Shown: positions 15,612-23,984, counted from the stretch's first letter. The stretch: DNA of 64,000 bases from Amycolatopsis circi (GCF_003385235.1 NZ_PQIA01000005.1:1-64000); one strand, 5' to 3'. The notes: generated by a model not told the origin, from the letters alone. Numbers and translations: made by a program.

Positions 15612-16211
15612 TTAACGCGGTGCGCTGACAGCCCGCTGCCCCCGCTGTTCACTTGTTCGTAATCCGGTGAAGACAAGCGCCATCAGGCGCTCTGTGCCAC
15701 CTTCGCCCGGCAGGTGGGATCCGGCCCAGGAAGCGCCGTGCAGCAGCAAAAGCAGCTCCTGGACGGTCACGTCAGCACGGAAAACGCCGGCCGCCTGCGC
15801 CCTGTCCACTAGGTGGGACGCGGCGACCCGCATCGCTTCACAGGAAGCGTGCAGCCGCGACTCCGGATCGTCGAAGGCGTCGGCCAGCATTTCGGTAAGC
15901 CCACGGTAAACGGCGGAGGTCTCGCCGAAGCCGATGAGCCAGGTGTAGAGCCCGTCGAGCGGATCATCCGCGAGGAGCAGCTCGCGCGCCTTTTCCGCCT
16001 GGGTGTCGAACCGGTCCCGCAGCAGCTTCTCGATCAGGTCTTCCCTGGTCGGGAAGTGCCGGTAGAGGGTGCCGATCCCGACGCCGGCGCTGCGGGCGAC
16101 TTCCTCGAGCGAGGCGTCGACGCCGCGCTCGGCGAAGGCGCGCCTCGCTTCGGTCAGCAGGCGTTCGTAGTTGCGGCGGGCGTCCGCGCGCATCGGCTTG
16201 GCGTCGGTCAT
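15612..16211 (-). CDS. TetR family transcriptional regulator
   Basis: A 199-aa repressor with an N-terminal TetR helix-turn-helix (ADARRNYERLLTEARRAFAERGVDASLEEVARSAGVGIGTLYRHFPTREDL region) and an all-helical ligand domain. ATG 16211 gives MTDAKPMRADARRNY; a TTG at 16238 with GGAGG upstream would add nine residues and is the alternative. It is transcribed away from the F420-type oxidoreductase, and two palindromes lie between them, so it probably represses itself and that gene. Ligand unknown. Confidence 0.88.
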   Translation of the reverse strand: MTDAKPMRADARRNYERLLTEARRAFAERGVDASLEEVARSAGVGIGTLYRHFPTREDLIEKLLRDRFDTQAEKARELLLADDPLDGLYTWLIGFGETSAVYRGLTEMLADAFDDPESRLHASCEAMRVAASHLVDRAQAAGVFRADVTVQELLLLLHGASWAGSHLPGEGGTERLMALVFTGLRTSEQRGQRAVSAPR

Positions 16212-16240
16212 CTCGGGATCGAGCTTATCCCTTGGCAAAT

Positions 16241-16282
16241 CGGAGGATACCTCCGTATATTAACCGGAGGCAGCCTCTGGTT
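16241..16282. promoter_or_regulatory. Two palindromic operators in the TetR/oxidoreductase divergent region
   Basis: CGGAGGATACCTCCG (16241-16255) has 6-bp perfect arms. A second palindrome (16262-16282) has arms AACCGGAGGC and GCCTCTGGTT with one mismatch. Their centres are 24 bp apart and both carry GGAGG/CCTCC, so they look like two sites for one dimeric regulator. TATATTAA between them may contain a -10 element. Confidence 0.7.
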
Positions 16283-16417
16283 ATGCGGTGCGTCCTCAGT
16301 GGACCTACCAGCCGGCTGCGCCGGGATCGACGCCGCGCTTCCGCGGCCTGGGAATTTCTTGGAGTCTGTTGTGGATGTGTTCGCAATGCTGACCGTCAGC
16401 GCGGGAGAGGTGGCGCC

Positions 16418-17263
16418 ATGACGGTCGGAATTTGGACGTTTGCCTTTGACGGCAAGGAAATCGGCGAAGTACGGGCGGCTGCCCGCGAGGTCGAGTCGCT
16501 GGGTTTCGCTGCGCTGTGGTTCGGCGAATACCGAGGTCGGGAGGCGTTCACTCAGGCCGCGTTGCTGCTCGAAGCGACCACGAAGTTGACTGTGGCGACT
16601 GGGATCGCCCGCTTTTCCGAACGAACGGCAGCGTCCGCCGAAGCTGCCGGACGCACGTTGACCGAGGCGTATCCAGGCCGGTTCACGCTCGGGCTAGGCG
16701 GGCACCGGCCTGGCGGCGGAGGCAGTGCGATGCAGGACTATCTAGACGCCATGGATGCGGCAGACCTGGACTCCCCCGCTGGTGGCGCTTCTAGTGCTCG
16801 GCCACGTCGGCTGCTAGCCGCCCTCGGACCGAAGATGCTGAAACTAGCGGCGACCCGAACCGGCGGCGCCCACACGTATTTCGTCCCGCCGGAACACACA
16901 GCGTTCGCCCGGGAAACGATGGGACCCGACGCTTACCTCGCCGCCGAACAAGCCGTCGTCCTCGACGCGGATCCCTTGCGGGCACGACAAATCGCCCGCG
17001 AACACGTCGCCGGATACGTCCGCATGGCCGCACACCAACGGGCGAATCTGCGCCGCCTCGGCTACTCCGAGGAAGATCTGGCCGACGGCGGCAGCGACCG
17101 TCTCGTCGACGCGATCGTGGCCCATCGCGGCGAGAAGGAAGTCGCCGACCGAGTCCGCGCACACCTAGACGCCGGCGCGGACCACGTCTGCGTCCAGGTC
17201 CTCGGCGCCGGCCCGGAGATTCCGGTGGACGGCTGGCGTCGCCTCGCGTCGCTGGTGCTCTGA
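16418..17263 (+). CDS. LLM class F420-dependent oxidoreductase
   Basis: A 281-aa luciferase-like TIM-barrel protein of the kind that uses F420 (TIGR03620-like). Features are the start MTVGIWTFAFDGKEIGEVR, the barrel strand FAALWFGEYRGREAF, TTKLTVATGIARF, and GRFTLGLGGHRPGGGG, a typical cofactor-phosphate region. It is preceded by GGGAGAGG 8 nt before ATG 16418. The divergent TetR gene and intervening operators indicate inducible expression, possibly in detoxification or secondary metabolism. Substrate unknown. Confidence 0.85.
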   Translation: MTVGIWTFAFDGKEIGEVRAAAREVESLGFAALWFGEYRGREAFTQAALLLEATTKLTVATGIARFSERTAASAEAAGRTLTEAYPGRFTLGLGGHRPGGGGSAMQDYLDAMDAADLDSPAGGASSARPRRLLAALGPKMLKLAATRTGGAHTYFVPPEHTAFARETMGPDAYLAAEQAVVLDADPLRARQIAREHVAGYVRMAAHQRANLRRLGYSEEDLADGGSDRLVDAIVAHRGEKEVADRVRAHLDAGADHVCVQVLGAGPEIPVDGWRRLASLVL

Positions 17264-17270
17264 TCCCGGT

Positions 17271-17301
17271 GGGGCTTTCGGCGCTTCTCACCGAAAGCCC
17301 C
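17271..17301 (+). terminator. Terminator of the F420-type oxidoreductase gene
   Basis: GGGGCTTTCGG and CCGAAAGCCCC form an 11-bp perfect stem around a 9-nt loop, starting 8 nt after the stop codon. Confidence 0.85.
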
Positions 17302-17404
17302 ACGCCGACTCGTTCCCGGCGTCTCGCCAAAATCCGGTTACTGGCCGATCTCCGGTTGCCGACGCCGCCCCGCCGACTGTGGGAAACCCCAGCTCACCAC
17401 CGAT

Positions 17405-17537
17405 TCGCCAGTGAGCGGCGAAACCGCCCCCTGCCGCGTACCGCCACCTCCACCTTTACCGGAGACATCCCCCGCGAACACGGAACTTCCCCTGAACAGG
17501 CGACCCCGCCCGAACTGTTTCGCCGCCCAGCGGCGAC
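17405..17537 (+). repeat. Two copies of the palindromic repeat
   Basis: TCGCCAGTGAGCGGCGAA (17405-17422) and TCGCCGCCCAGCGGCGAC (17520-17537) match the core seen in the large arrays; a partial copy lies at about 17325. They occupy the gap before the DUF1345 gene, where genes run in tandem. Confidence 0.75.
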
Positions 17538-17593
17538 AACCCCGCTGTTATCTTCGCGAGACGCCTCGCCCGCGTTCGCCCCCGGAGCCGCCG

Positions 17594-18220
17594 GTGTTCA
17601 CGAAACTCGCCATCGCCGCGTCCCGGATGGTCGAACTCGTCCTGCTGGCGCTGGGGATCGTCACCCTCGTCAAGGACGACACCGTCCTCGTCCTTCTCTG
17701 CTGGGATCTGCTCGCGCTGGTCTATCTAGGCATCCGGGTCGCCCGCGTGTCCCGTAGCCGAAAAATCGACCACACCGACGCCCGCTGGCTGAAAGGCGTT
17801 CTCGGCCGTCGGCTCGGACTGCTCTTCACCCTGTTGACCAGCCTCGTCGGCATCACCGGCGGACTGGCGATCGTGCTGCCGGAAACGACCGGCATCGACC
17901 CGACCGAGGCGAAAGTCGTCGGCGTACCCGCAGTCCTGCTGGCCTGGGCGATCCTGCACTTCGGCTACGCGGAACGCTACGCCCAGATGTACTACGACAG
18001 CCTCCCGACGCAACACTTCCGCTTCCCCGAAACCGAACGCCCCACGCTGGCCGATTTCACCTATTTCGCGTTCACCATCGGAACGAGCTTCGCGGTCTCG
18101 GACGTCGAAACGCGGACGACGTCGATCCGTTCCCTGGTACTCGCGCACAGCGTCCTGTCGTTCATGTACAACACAGCCACGCTCGGCATCGCTGTCGGCG
18201 TCATCACCGGCGGACATTGA
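17594..18220 (+). CDS. DUF1345 family membrane protein
   Basis: A 208-aa integral membrane protein with about five hydrophobic segments. The DUF1345 hallmark is at the C-terminus: ADFTYFAFTIGTSFAVSDVE followed by the LSFMYNTATLGIAV segment. GTG 17594 is preferred because GGAG lies 6 nt upstream and the protein then begins just before the first helix; longer frames run through repeat sequence. Function of the family is unknown. Confidence 0.85.
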   Translation: MFTKLAIAASRMVELVLLALGIVTLVKDDTVLVLLCWDLLALVYLGIRVARVSRSRKIDHTDARWLKGVLGRRLGLLFTLLTSLVGITGGLAIVLPETTGIDPTEAKVVGVPAVLLAWAILHFGYAERYAQMYYDSLPTQHFRFPETERPTLADFTYFAFTIGTSFAVSDVETRTTSIRSLVLAHSVLSFMYNTATLGIAVGVITGGH

Positions 18221-18377
18221 CCCTTTTGAGTTACAGTGTTTCTCGCGCGGCAGGGGCCGCGTCCTGTCCGCGGAAAGGGCTGAGCCCACCCCCGTTACCA
18301 CGAGTTGCCGAGCTTTCCTTCTTCCCTGCCCGGTGCCGGCGGACCACGGGGCGCGCAAGGGAAGGAAGGACTCCCTG

Positions 18378-19724
18378 ATGACGGCCTTGCCCGCCAACCC
18401 CGACCTCGGTCAGCTCCGCAAACAGGCGAAGGAACTCGCCCGCGCCGACTCGGTACCGCTGACGGAAGCGCAGTTCCGACTCGCTCGCCGCTACGGATTC
18501 CCTAGCTGGCCACAGCTTCAGGCGTACGTCCGCCGAATCGCCGAGCACGGCCCGGACGTCCAGCACGCCTACCACCAGGACGTCGAGTACTACCGCGGCC
18601 GCGCCATCGGCCTCCTCGCTTCAGCCGAAGACGACACCCCAGCCGCGCGCACCGCCTTCGACCGCCACGAACAACCGCTCACCCGCACCGGCGCATTAAC
18701 CGTCGTCGCCCGGGAGCATGGCTTCCCGACTTGGCGAGCATTGAAGGCCCATGTCGAGGATTTGCCGAAAAACGGCGAACCGTTCGCCCGGGCGTATCAG
18801 CTGGTAGAAGCCCGAGATGTGGACGGCCTGTCAACATTGCTTGCCGAAGCCCCGCACCTGGCCCACGCCCGGGGCACCAACGGGAACGATCTGCTCGGCA
18901 TGGCCTCCGCGACCCATGACGAACACCTCGTCCGCATCCTGCTCGCCCACGGTGCCGATCCCGCGCGAGCCAACGCACACGGTTGGACTGCCTTACATCA
19001 AGCCGCCTACAGCAACTTACCACTGATCGCCGACATCTTGATCAACGCTGGCGCGCCCTTAACGGTCTCAGGCCGCGGCGACGGCGGAACCCCGCTCGTT
19101 GTGGCCTTATTTTGGGGAAATCGCGCTGTTGCCGAAAAACTGGCAACGCACGAACGGTCCCCTCACAACCTCCGCGTCGCAGCCGGTCTCGGCGACGAAG
19201 CACTGCTGGATGAACTCGTCAGTCCAAAGGGGACTCTTTCGCCCGCGGCCGGCGCACACCGTGAGTTCTACCGTCCACACAGCGGTTTCCCCTTCTGGCA
19301 ACCAACAAATGACGCCACAGAAATCCTCGACGAAGCGCTGTCCTGGGCCGCGCGCAACAACCACGCCGCCGCACTCCGCACCCTGACCTCACGCGGCGCA
19401 AACCCAGACGCCGACGTCTACCGCGGCACCGCCCTCACCTGGGCAGCGACGTGTGGCCACTTAGCGGCAACAGAGACCCTGCTGGCACTGGGCGCGAACG
19501 TCAACCAGGTCGGCACCTTCGGCGGCCCGCGCCACGGCGTCGGCGTCACGGCTCTGCACCTGGCCGCCCAATGCAACCGATTGGACGTCATCGAAATCCT
19601 CGTAGCCGCCGGCGCAGACCTCACCGCGCGCGATGCCCTCTGGGACAGCACCCCCGAAGGCTGGGCCGAAGCGTGCGACAGCCCAGCCGCTCAAGAACTA
19701 CTGCACCGCCTCAGTCGCCACTAA
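18378..19724 (+). CDS. Ankyrin repeat protein
   Basis: A 448-aa cytosolic protein, probably a protein-protein interaction scaffold. The first 130 residues contain two copies of a short motif (RRYGFPSWPQLQAYV and REHGFPTWRALKAHV) often found ahead of ankyrin repeats in actinobacteria. Ankyrin units follow, for example GNDLLGMASATHDEHLVRIL, GWTALHQAAYSNLPLIADIL and GVTALHLAAQCNRLDVIEIL. GAAGGAAGGA lies 7 nt before ATG 18378. The last residues and the TAA stop lie inside a copy of the palindromic repeat (19715-19732), so the 3' end may have been reshaped by repeat insertion. Partner unknown. Confidence 0.88.
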   Translation: MTALPANPDLGQLRKQAKELARADSVPLTEAQFRLARRYGFPSWPQLQAYVRRIAEHGPDVQHAYHQDVEYYRGRAIGLLASAEDDTPAARTAFDRHEQPLTRTGALTVVAREHGFPTWRALKAHVEDLPKNGEPFARAYQLVEARDVDGLSTLLAEAPHLAHARGTNGNDLLGMASATHDEHLVRILLAHGADPARANAHGWTALHQAAYSNLPLIADILINAGAPLTVSGRGDGGTPLVVALFWGNRAVAEKLATHERSPHNLRVAAGLGDEALLDELVSPKGTLSPAAGAHREFYRPHSGFPFWQPTNDATEILDEALSWAARNNHAAALRTLTSRGANPDADVYRGTALTWAATCGHLAATETLLALGANVNQVGTFGGPRHGVGVTALHLAAQCNRLDVIEILVAAGADLTARDALWDSTPEGWAEACDSPAAQELLHRLSRH

Positions 19725-19732
19725 TCGGCAAC
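19715..19732 (+). repeat. Repeat copy containing the ankyrin gene stop codon
   Basis: TCGCCACTAATCGGCAAC; its centre CTAA supplies the TAA (19722-19724) that ends the ankyrin gene. Confidence 0.8.
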
Positions 19733-19748
19733 TCTCCGCCCACTGGAC

Positions 19749-19794
19749 AACCGGAGTCTGTAGTCCGTATCGTAACGGACTACAGACTCCGGTT
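19749..19794. promoter_or_regulatory. Perfect 20-bp inverted repeat upstream of the SnoaL-like gene
   Basis: A 20-base arm beginning AACCGGAGTCTGTAGTCC is repeated exactly in inverse after a 6-base loop ATCGTA. It lies 25 bp before the SnoaL-like start and 24 bp after the ankyrin stop. A TANNNT element (TATCGT) spans the loop. Such a perfect dyad could be a large operator, a cruciform, or a strong bidirectional terminator; there is no T-run. The arms differ from the 18-bp repeat family. Confidence 0.7.
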
Positions 19795-19819
19795 ACTCCA
19801 ACCTCCTGCGGAGACCCTC

Positions 19820-20716
19820 ATGCCCACCCCACGCGACCTGTTCGACCAACTCTCCACCGGAATCACCGACGGCCGCTTCGCCGACCTGGCACAGCTCTAC
19901 GCCGAAGACACCGTCGTGGAACACCCCACCGCAGTACCGAGGCCCGGCCGTTTGGAAGGCCGCGCCGCGCTGCACGACCGTTTCGTCAGCGGTCTGGGCC
20001 AAACCCTTCGCCTCAAACGCCACGACGTGACCGTCCACGAAACCGCCGACCCCGAGGTCATCGTCGCCGAATACCAGTACACAGCGGAGTCGCGGAAAAC
20101 CGGCCGGACGACCGAAACGGCCAACATCCAAGTCCTTCGCGCACGCGACGGACTCCTCGCTCACACCCGCGACTATCACGACTACCTGCGCCTGGCCGCC
20201 ATCCAAAACGCAACCGCCGGCCTAGTCGAGGCATACGCACAAGCCCCCGCATACGAACCTCGCCCCACTGCACCACGCCCAGCTGAGCTTTTCTCCGCGG
20301 ACAGCCGTGAAGGCGTATTCCAACGAGTCGTCTTCGGCGTCGCCGACGGACGCTGGTCCGAACTCCCGGACCTCTATGCGGCAAAAACCGATGTCCGACA
20401 CCCGTTCCTGCCCGGCGCCCCGATCCTCCGCACCCGAGACGACCTGCGCGCCCACTTCACCGCAGGTGCCGCCGCAGGCTTCCGCATCGAGGTGACCGAC
20501 CTGGTACTCCACCTGAGCAAAGACCCAGAAGTCATCATCGGCGAGTCGACCTACGTCGGCGAAACCAGCGTCGGGACGGCGTTCGAGCTGAACAACATCT
20601 TCGCAATGCGCATCCGCAACGGAGAGATCGTCGAATCCCGCGACTACGGCGACCACCTCGCTCTGGCCGCAGCCACCGGCCGCCTACCGGAACTGATCAC
20701 CCGCGTCGCCGAATAG
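19820..20716 (+). CDS. Tandem SnoaL-like / NTF2-fold protein
   Basis: A 298-aa protein made of two NTF2-like (SnoaL) domains: residues about 1-135 (DLFDQLSTGITDGRFADLAQLYAEDTVVEHP) and about 155-290 (GVFQRVVFGVADGRWSELPDLYAAKTDVRHPF). The halves share the order of an aspartate/glycine turn, ADLxxLYA, xxVxHPF and a terminal RDYxDHLxLAA, so the gene arose by internal duplication. Members of this fold act as isomerases, cyclases or ligand binders; no specific activity can be assigned. ATG 19820 has GGAG 6 nt upstream. The TAG stop lies inside a copy of the palindromic repeat that opens the following array. Confidence 0.85.
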   Translation: MPTPRDLFDQLSTGITDGRFADLAQLYAEDTVVEHPTAVPRPGRLEGRAALHDRFVSGLGQTLRLKRHDVTVHETADPEVIVAEYQYTAESRKTGRTTETANIQVLRARDGLLAHTRDYHDYLRLAAIQNATAGLVEAYAQAPAYEPRPTAPRPAELFSADSREGVFQRVVFGVADGRWSELPDLYAAKTDVRHPFLPGAPILRTRDDLRAHFTAGAAAGFRIEVTDLVLHLSKDPEVIIGESTYVGETSVGTAFELNNIFAMRIRNGEIVESRDYGDHLALAAATGRLPELITRVAE

Positions 20717-21473
20717 TGGCAACTCCTCCACGGTGTCGCCACTAAACGGCAACACCTCGGCCGACGCTCAACCGCCCTCGCCGCCGAACGGCAAATCTCA
20801 CCGCTGCCGGACGTCCTGACCGCTCAACAGCAGCCCAACACCTCGTCGCCACTCAATGGCAACATCCCCATCAACGCTGGACCACGTCACCACACAGCGG
20901 CGGTCCAGCACAGCGTCGCCGCTTAACGGCGACCCGGCATCACGTCGCCGAGCGCCAACCGACCGGCCGTCGAAACCACTGTCGCCATTCAACGGCAACA
21001 TCCACCACCACGTCCCGGCTACAGCGCAGCAAGTACTCAGCCAAACCGTCGCCACTCAGCGGCAAACCTCACGGCCAAGCTCGTCGCCGCTAGGCGGCAA
21101 CGACTGCCACCGCGACCCTCGCCACTCAACGACAAAACGTCCGCAGCCGCAGCCGCAGCCGTCGCCGTCCGACGGCAAAACTCGCCGTCACGCTCGTCGT
21201 CGCGCCGCGGCAACGACTCCCCTTGCGGCCCCGCCATTCAGTGGCAAACGTCCCGCAGTCTCAGCTCTCGCCGCTCAGTGGCAACACCCTCCCGTCTCCG
21301 TCCCTGTCCGTCTCGCCACCCAACGGCGACCCCCCTCGCCTGGCCGCCAGCCGTTCCGACGGCTTTCGCCAACCAACGGCAATTCCTCCCGGAAGCCGCT
21401 CCCCAACCAGGCTCGGCTGTCGCCGCTGAACGGCAACGCGCCCCACCGCAACTTTTCGCCATTAATTGGCAAA
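20706..21473 (+). repeat. Array C: densest palindromic repeat array, in a convergent gap
   Basis: Seventeen copies start at 20706, 20736, 20778, 20846, 20916, 20982, 21049, 21084, 21119, 21162, 21197, 21231, 21268, 21313, 21366, 21420 and 21456, all oriented TCGCC to GGCAA. Intervals fall mainly at 30-45, 53-54 and 66-70 bp. Unlike array B the intervals are not multiples of three and copies fall in all three frames, so this array is non-coding. The first copy carries the TAG stop of the SnoaL-like gene. The array fills the gap to the converging MerR-HEAT gene. No gene is supported here. Confidence 0.88.
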
Positions 21474-21527
21474 TGCCTCTGACCAGCACTGATCCCCCAG
21501 AATCTCCGCCAGCCAACCGCGCACGGC

Positions 21528-22556
21528 CTAGGTGCTTTCAGAGACCTCATCAGCGCCACCACGCTCTTCAACAACCTTCGCGAGAGCCGAAGCCACCAAC
21601 GCCACAGCCCGGTCCTCATCCCCGGCCAACCGACGCAACGCCTCCCGAGCAAGCGTCCCTGGCATCTCCGCAAGCGCCTGCGTCAATCGGATCCGCACCG
21701 CGGAATCCGAAGGATGCGCCGCCGACGCATCGACCAAGGCGTCGACAATTCCCTCCACACCCCCATCCGCCAACGCGCCCAGAACCTCAGCCGCCTCGAC
21801 GTCGTTTCGCCCCTCGACGACCATTCCGACAAGCGTCGGCACCGCCTCCTCAGCACCGCGCGCGCCCAAAGCAAGCGCCGCATGCCGACGGACCGCAGCA
21901 TCTGAACCAGTTAGCGCATCCATCAACGCGGCAGTCGCCTCGTCGCCGGGCAACTCGATAAGCGCCAGGACCGCGCGACGACGGATGTCGGCGTTCTCCG
22001 AACGGAGACCGGACGCCACATTCGCCACCCCGTCGCCATCGGTCCGGGCTAGTGCCCATCGCAAGGCCCCGGCGACGTTCGGATCGGATTCAGCGAGAAC
22101 TGCTTTGGCCAGTACTTCAGCAGGGACAGGCACATCGTCGACGGGAGCCAGGACGGTCTGCTGCCGACGGGCGGCACCAGGTGAACTGAGTCCGCGCAGC
22201 AGCTCGACGATGCGCAAGGCACCCTCCCATCCGGAGGGTGCCGAGGCATCGACCGCACGGAGCCGGTCTAGCAGCTCCTGCTCCCGCTTCAACCGGTCTT
22301 CAGTCCGCCGGATGAGGTCGCCTACCAGCTCGGACGGCACGAAGGCCGGATCTTCCAGCGCCCGGCCGATCTGCCGCAGAGACATCCCGAGCGACCGGAG
22401 GCTCTCCACGTGGAAGATCCGGCGGATGTCGTCGGCGGAGTACTCGCGATAGCCGCCCACGGTGCGACCGGTCGGCCGCACCAGCCCGAGGGCGTCGTAG
22501 TGCCGGAGCATCCGGGTACTCACCCCCGAGCGGCGGGCGACCTCGCCGATCAGCAC
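21528..22556 (-). CDS. MerR family regulator fused to HEAT repeats
   Basis: A 342-aa protein: residues 1-70 form a MerR DNA-binding domain (LIGEVARRSGVSTRMLRHYDALGLV, then GGYREYSADDI), a coiled-coil to about 105, then from about 150 HEAT-like repeats (ADIRRRAVLALIELPGDEATAALMDAL; AAVRRHAALALGARGAEEAVPTLV). The HEAT part presumably binds a protein instead of the small ligand bound by classical MerR proteins; this is inference. GTG 22556 overlaps the end of the upstream HEAT gene by 7 nt, so the two are translationally coupled and probably interact. Confidence 0.88.
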   Translation of the reverse strand: MLIGEVARRSGVSTRMLRHYDALGLVRPTGRTVGGYREYSADDIRRIFHVESLRSLGMSLRQIGRALEDPAFVPSELVGDLIRRTEDRLKREQELLDRLRAVDASAPSGWEGALRIVELLRGLSSPGAARRQQTVLAPVDDVPVPAEVLAKAVLAESDPNVAGALRWALARTDGDGVANVASGLRSENADIRRRAVLALIELPGDEATAALMDALTGSDAAVRRHAALALGARGAEEAVPTLVGMVVEGRNDVEAAEVLGALADGGVEGIVDALVDASAAHPSDSAVRIRLTQALAEMPGTLAREALRRLAGDEDRAVALVASALAKVVEERGGADEVSEST

Positions 22557-23230
22557 GCGGTTTCCTGAGCCCGTTCCGGACCGAGCGCGACTATCCGTTT
22601 CGCCTCGTCCACAGCCTGGTCGAAACCGGCGTCCGGGTCGCGAAGCAGCCGCTCAGTGGCGACGGCGTGTGCCCGAACGGCCGGGTCGGCGCTCGTCAGC
22701 GAGGCCTCCAACGTCGGCTCGATCACGGGACCGAGGGCGACCAACGCACGGCTGAGGCTGAGCTGGACGGTCCGGTCACCGCGACCGAGTTGCGTCGCCA
22801 GTTCCGCGGCCAGTTCGGCCTTGTCCTCGTCTGGCACGAGGACGACAGCCGCCCGCCATGCGCTTCTCGCGACGTCGTCGTCGGCGTCGCGCAGCAGCGA
22901 TCGGGTGATCGCTGGCCACACGTTCCGGTCGCCGATTTTGGACAACGTGTGCAGCGACTGGCTCCTGGCCTGCGCCACCGGGGACCGCAGCTCCGCGAGA
23001 AGCCGCGGCACCGTGTCCTCCGCCGGGAAGCGGGTCAACGCCCAAGTGAGCATGTCGCGCACGAAAAAGTCCGGCTCGATCGCGCACCTCGCGACGAGCG
23101 CTTCGACGAGACCAGGGCCGTCCGGGTGCGTTCCGATCGTCAGCGCGACCTGCAGCCGCGTCGACGAGTCCCCGGAGCCCAACGCCTCGATCAGCCGCGT
23201 GAGCTGGGAATTCATCTGTGTCGAGTTCAT
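22550..23230 (-). CDS. HEAT repeat protein
   Basis: A 226-aa all-helical protein of about six HEAT/armadillo units (TRLQVALTIGTHPDGPGLVEAL; FVRDMLTWALTRFPAEDTVPRLLAEL; AQARSQSLHTLSKIGD; AVRAHAVATERLL). ATG 23230 is chosen over GTG 23239 because GGAGGTG then lies 6 nt upstream. It is co-transcribed with and overlaps the MerR-HEAT gene, so a partner or sensor role in that regulator's complex is likely. No enzymatic motif is visible. Confidence 0.85.
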   Translation of the reverse strand: MNSTQMNSQLTRLIEALGSGDSSTRLQVALTIGTHPDGPGLVEALVARCAIEPDFFVRDMLTWALTRFPAEDTVPRLLAELRSPVAQARSQSLHTLSKIGDRNVWPAITRSLLRDADDDVARSAWRAAVVLVPDEDKAELAAELATQLGRGDRTVQLSLSRALVALGPVIEPTLEASLTSADPAVRAHAVATERLLRDPDAGFDQAVDEAKRIVALGPERAQETAC

Positions 23231-23256
23231 CGGGATCACCTCCGCCGACCAGTGAA

Positions 23257-23283
23257 GACCTTGTCACAATGTCAATGTCAAAC
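23257..23283 (-). promoter_or_regulatory. Candidate MerR-type promoter of the HEAT/MerR operon
   Basis: On the minus strand TTGACATTGACATTGTGACA followed by AGG begins with a consensus -35 (TTGACA) and forms an imperfect dyad (TTGACAT / GTGACAA). A dyad within the spacer is usual for MerR promoters. The -10 is weak (TTCACT at a 19-bp spacer). Autoregulation by the adjacent MerR protein is inferred. Confidence 0.45.
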
Positions 23284-23313
23284 CCGGCGGGCAAAAGATC
23301 AGCGAAGGAGCCG

Positions 23314-23331
23314 TCGCCGCTCAGTGGCGAA
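23314..23331 (-). repeat. Single palindromic repeat with conserved flank
   Basis: TCGCCGCTCAGTGGCGAA; read on the minus strand it is preceded by GACCAGGCT, the flank shared by several other copies. It lies 8 bp beyond the cupin stop codon. Confidence 0.8.
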
Positions 23332-23339
23332 AGCCTGGT

Positions 23340-23879
23340 CTAAGCCCGATCCGCGCCGACAGCGACGCCGACGATCGTGCACGGTTCGATGCCGTGGTTT
23401 CGCCAGGCGTGCCGCGTGCCGTTCTGGATGACGACATCGCCTGCTCGCAAAACCGTCCGCTCGCCGTCGTCCAACTCCAAGGTGACCTCACCCGAGACGA
23501 CCAGGACGTAATCGAGGCTGTCCGTGGTGTGCATGCCTGGCGCGTCGGGCTCCATCGCGGCGGCCGCGCCCGGTGCCTGCCGCTCCAGTTCTTCCCAGGC
23601 TGCCGTCAGATCGAGATCCGACGACGGCGTCAGCTCACCGGGTGCGATCGTGTTGATCATGAACCGCGAGCCGTCCCGCGGCGGGTAGTACGACTCGGCG
23701 CGACGCGGCGAGCCGTCGTCCGGGAACACCGCTCGCTCGTCCCGGCCCCACAGCCGGTAGATCGCGGAACCAGGCATCAGACCGGAAGTGATCGGCTCGA
23801 CGGTGCCGTCGGCGACCACGCGGGCCTTGCCGTCGGAGTCATGTCCGGTGACTACTCGGCGAACCTTCGTGGGTGCCAT
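23340..23879 (-). CDS. Cupin domain protein
   Basis: A 179-aa single-domain cupin. The conserved beta-barrel spans about residues 110-170, with MHTTDSLDYVLVVSGEVTLELDDGE as motif 1 and GDVVIQNGTRHAWRN as motif 2; the second motif histidine is present but the motif 1 metal ligands are partly replaced (H-T-T-D). ATG 23879 follows GAGG closely. It is divergent from a TetR gene with three matching operator sites between, so it is the probable target of that repressor. Likely role is small-molecule binding or modification; no substrate is evident. Confidence 0.85.
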   Translation of the reverse strand: MAPTKVRRVVTGHDSDGKARVVADGTVEPITSGLMPGSAIYRLWGRDERAVFPDDGSPRRAESYYPPRDGSRFMINTIAPGELTPSSDLDLTAAWEELERQAPGAAAAMEPDAPGMHTTDSLDYVLVVSGEVTLELDDGERTVLRAGDVVIQNGTRHAWRNHGIEPCTIVGVAVGADRA

Positions 23880-23910
23880 TTTCCTCGCCCCTCAGTACGG
23901 CAGAGTATGG

Positions 23911-23975
23911 ATACGGAAGCGTATTGATACGCCACCGTATCCATCGTGAACTGGGCCGTCAATACGGTGGCGTAT
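23911..23975. promoter_or_regulatory. Three ATACG-N4-CGTAT operators
   Basis: ATACGGAAGCGTAT (23911-23924), ATACGCCACCGTAT (23927-23940) and ATACGGTGGCGTAT (23962-23975) share 5-bp perfect arms with a 4-bp centre. They fill the divergent gap between the cupin and TetR genes. The third overlaps TATCCT (23973-23978), a -10 element 6 nt before the TetR ATG. They are strong candidates for the binding sites of the adjacent TetR protein. Confidence 0.85.
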
Positions 23976-23984
23976 CCTCCGCGC

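Noticed and set aside
18762-19470. Further repeat copies inside the ankyrin gene (near 18762, 19128 and 19452)
   Set aside because: The matches are partial and read as ordinary ankyrin residues (LPKNGE, VAEKLA, CGHLAA); chance similarity in GC-rich coding DNA is likely.
20706-21473. CRISPR array
   Set aside because: Repeats are only 18 bp, vary at many positions, spacers range from about 12 to 52 bp, copies also occur singly and inside genes, and no cas gene is present.
20706-21473. Repeat spacing locked to the DNA helical repeat
   Set aside because: Array A and part of array C intervals fall near multiples of 11, but the 59-60 bp intervals of array F do not fit, so only preferred spacing is claimed.
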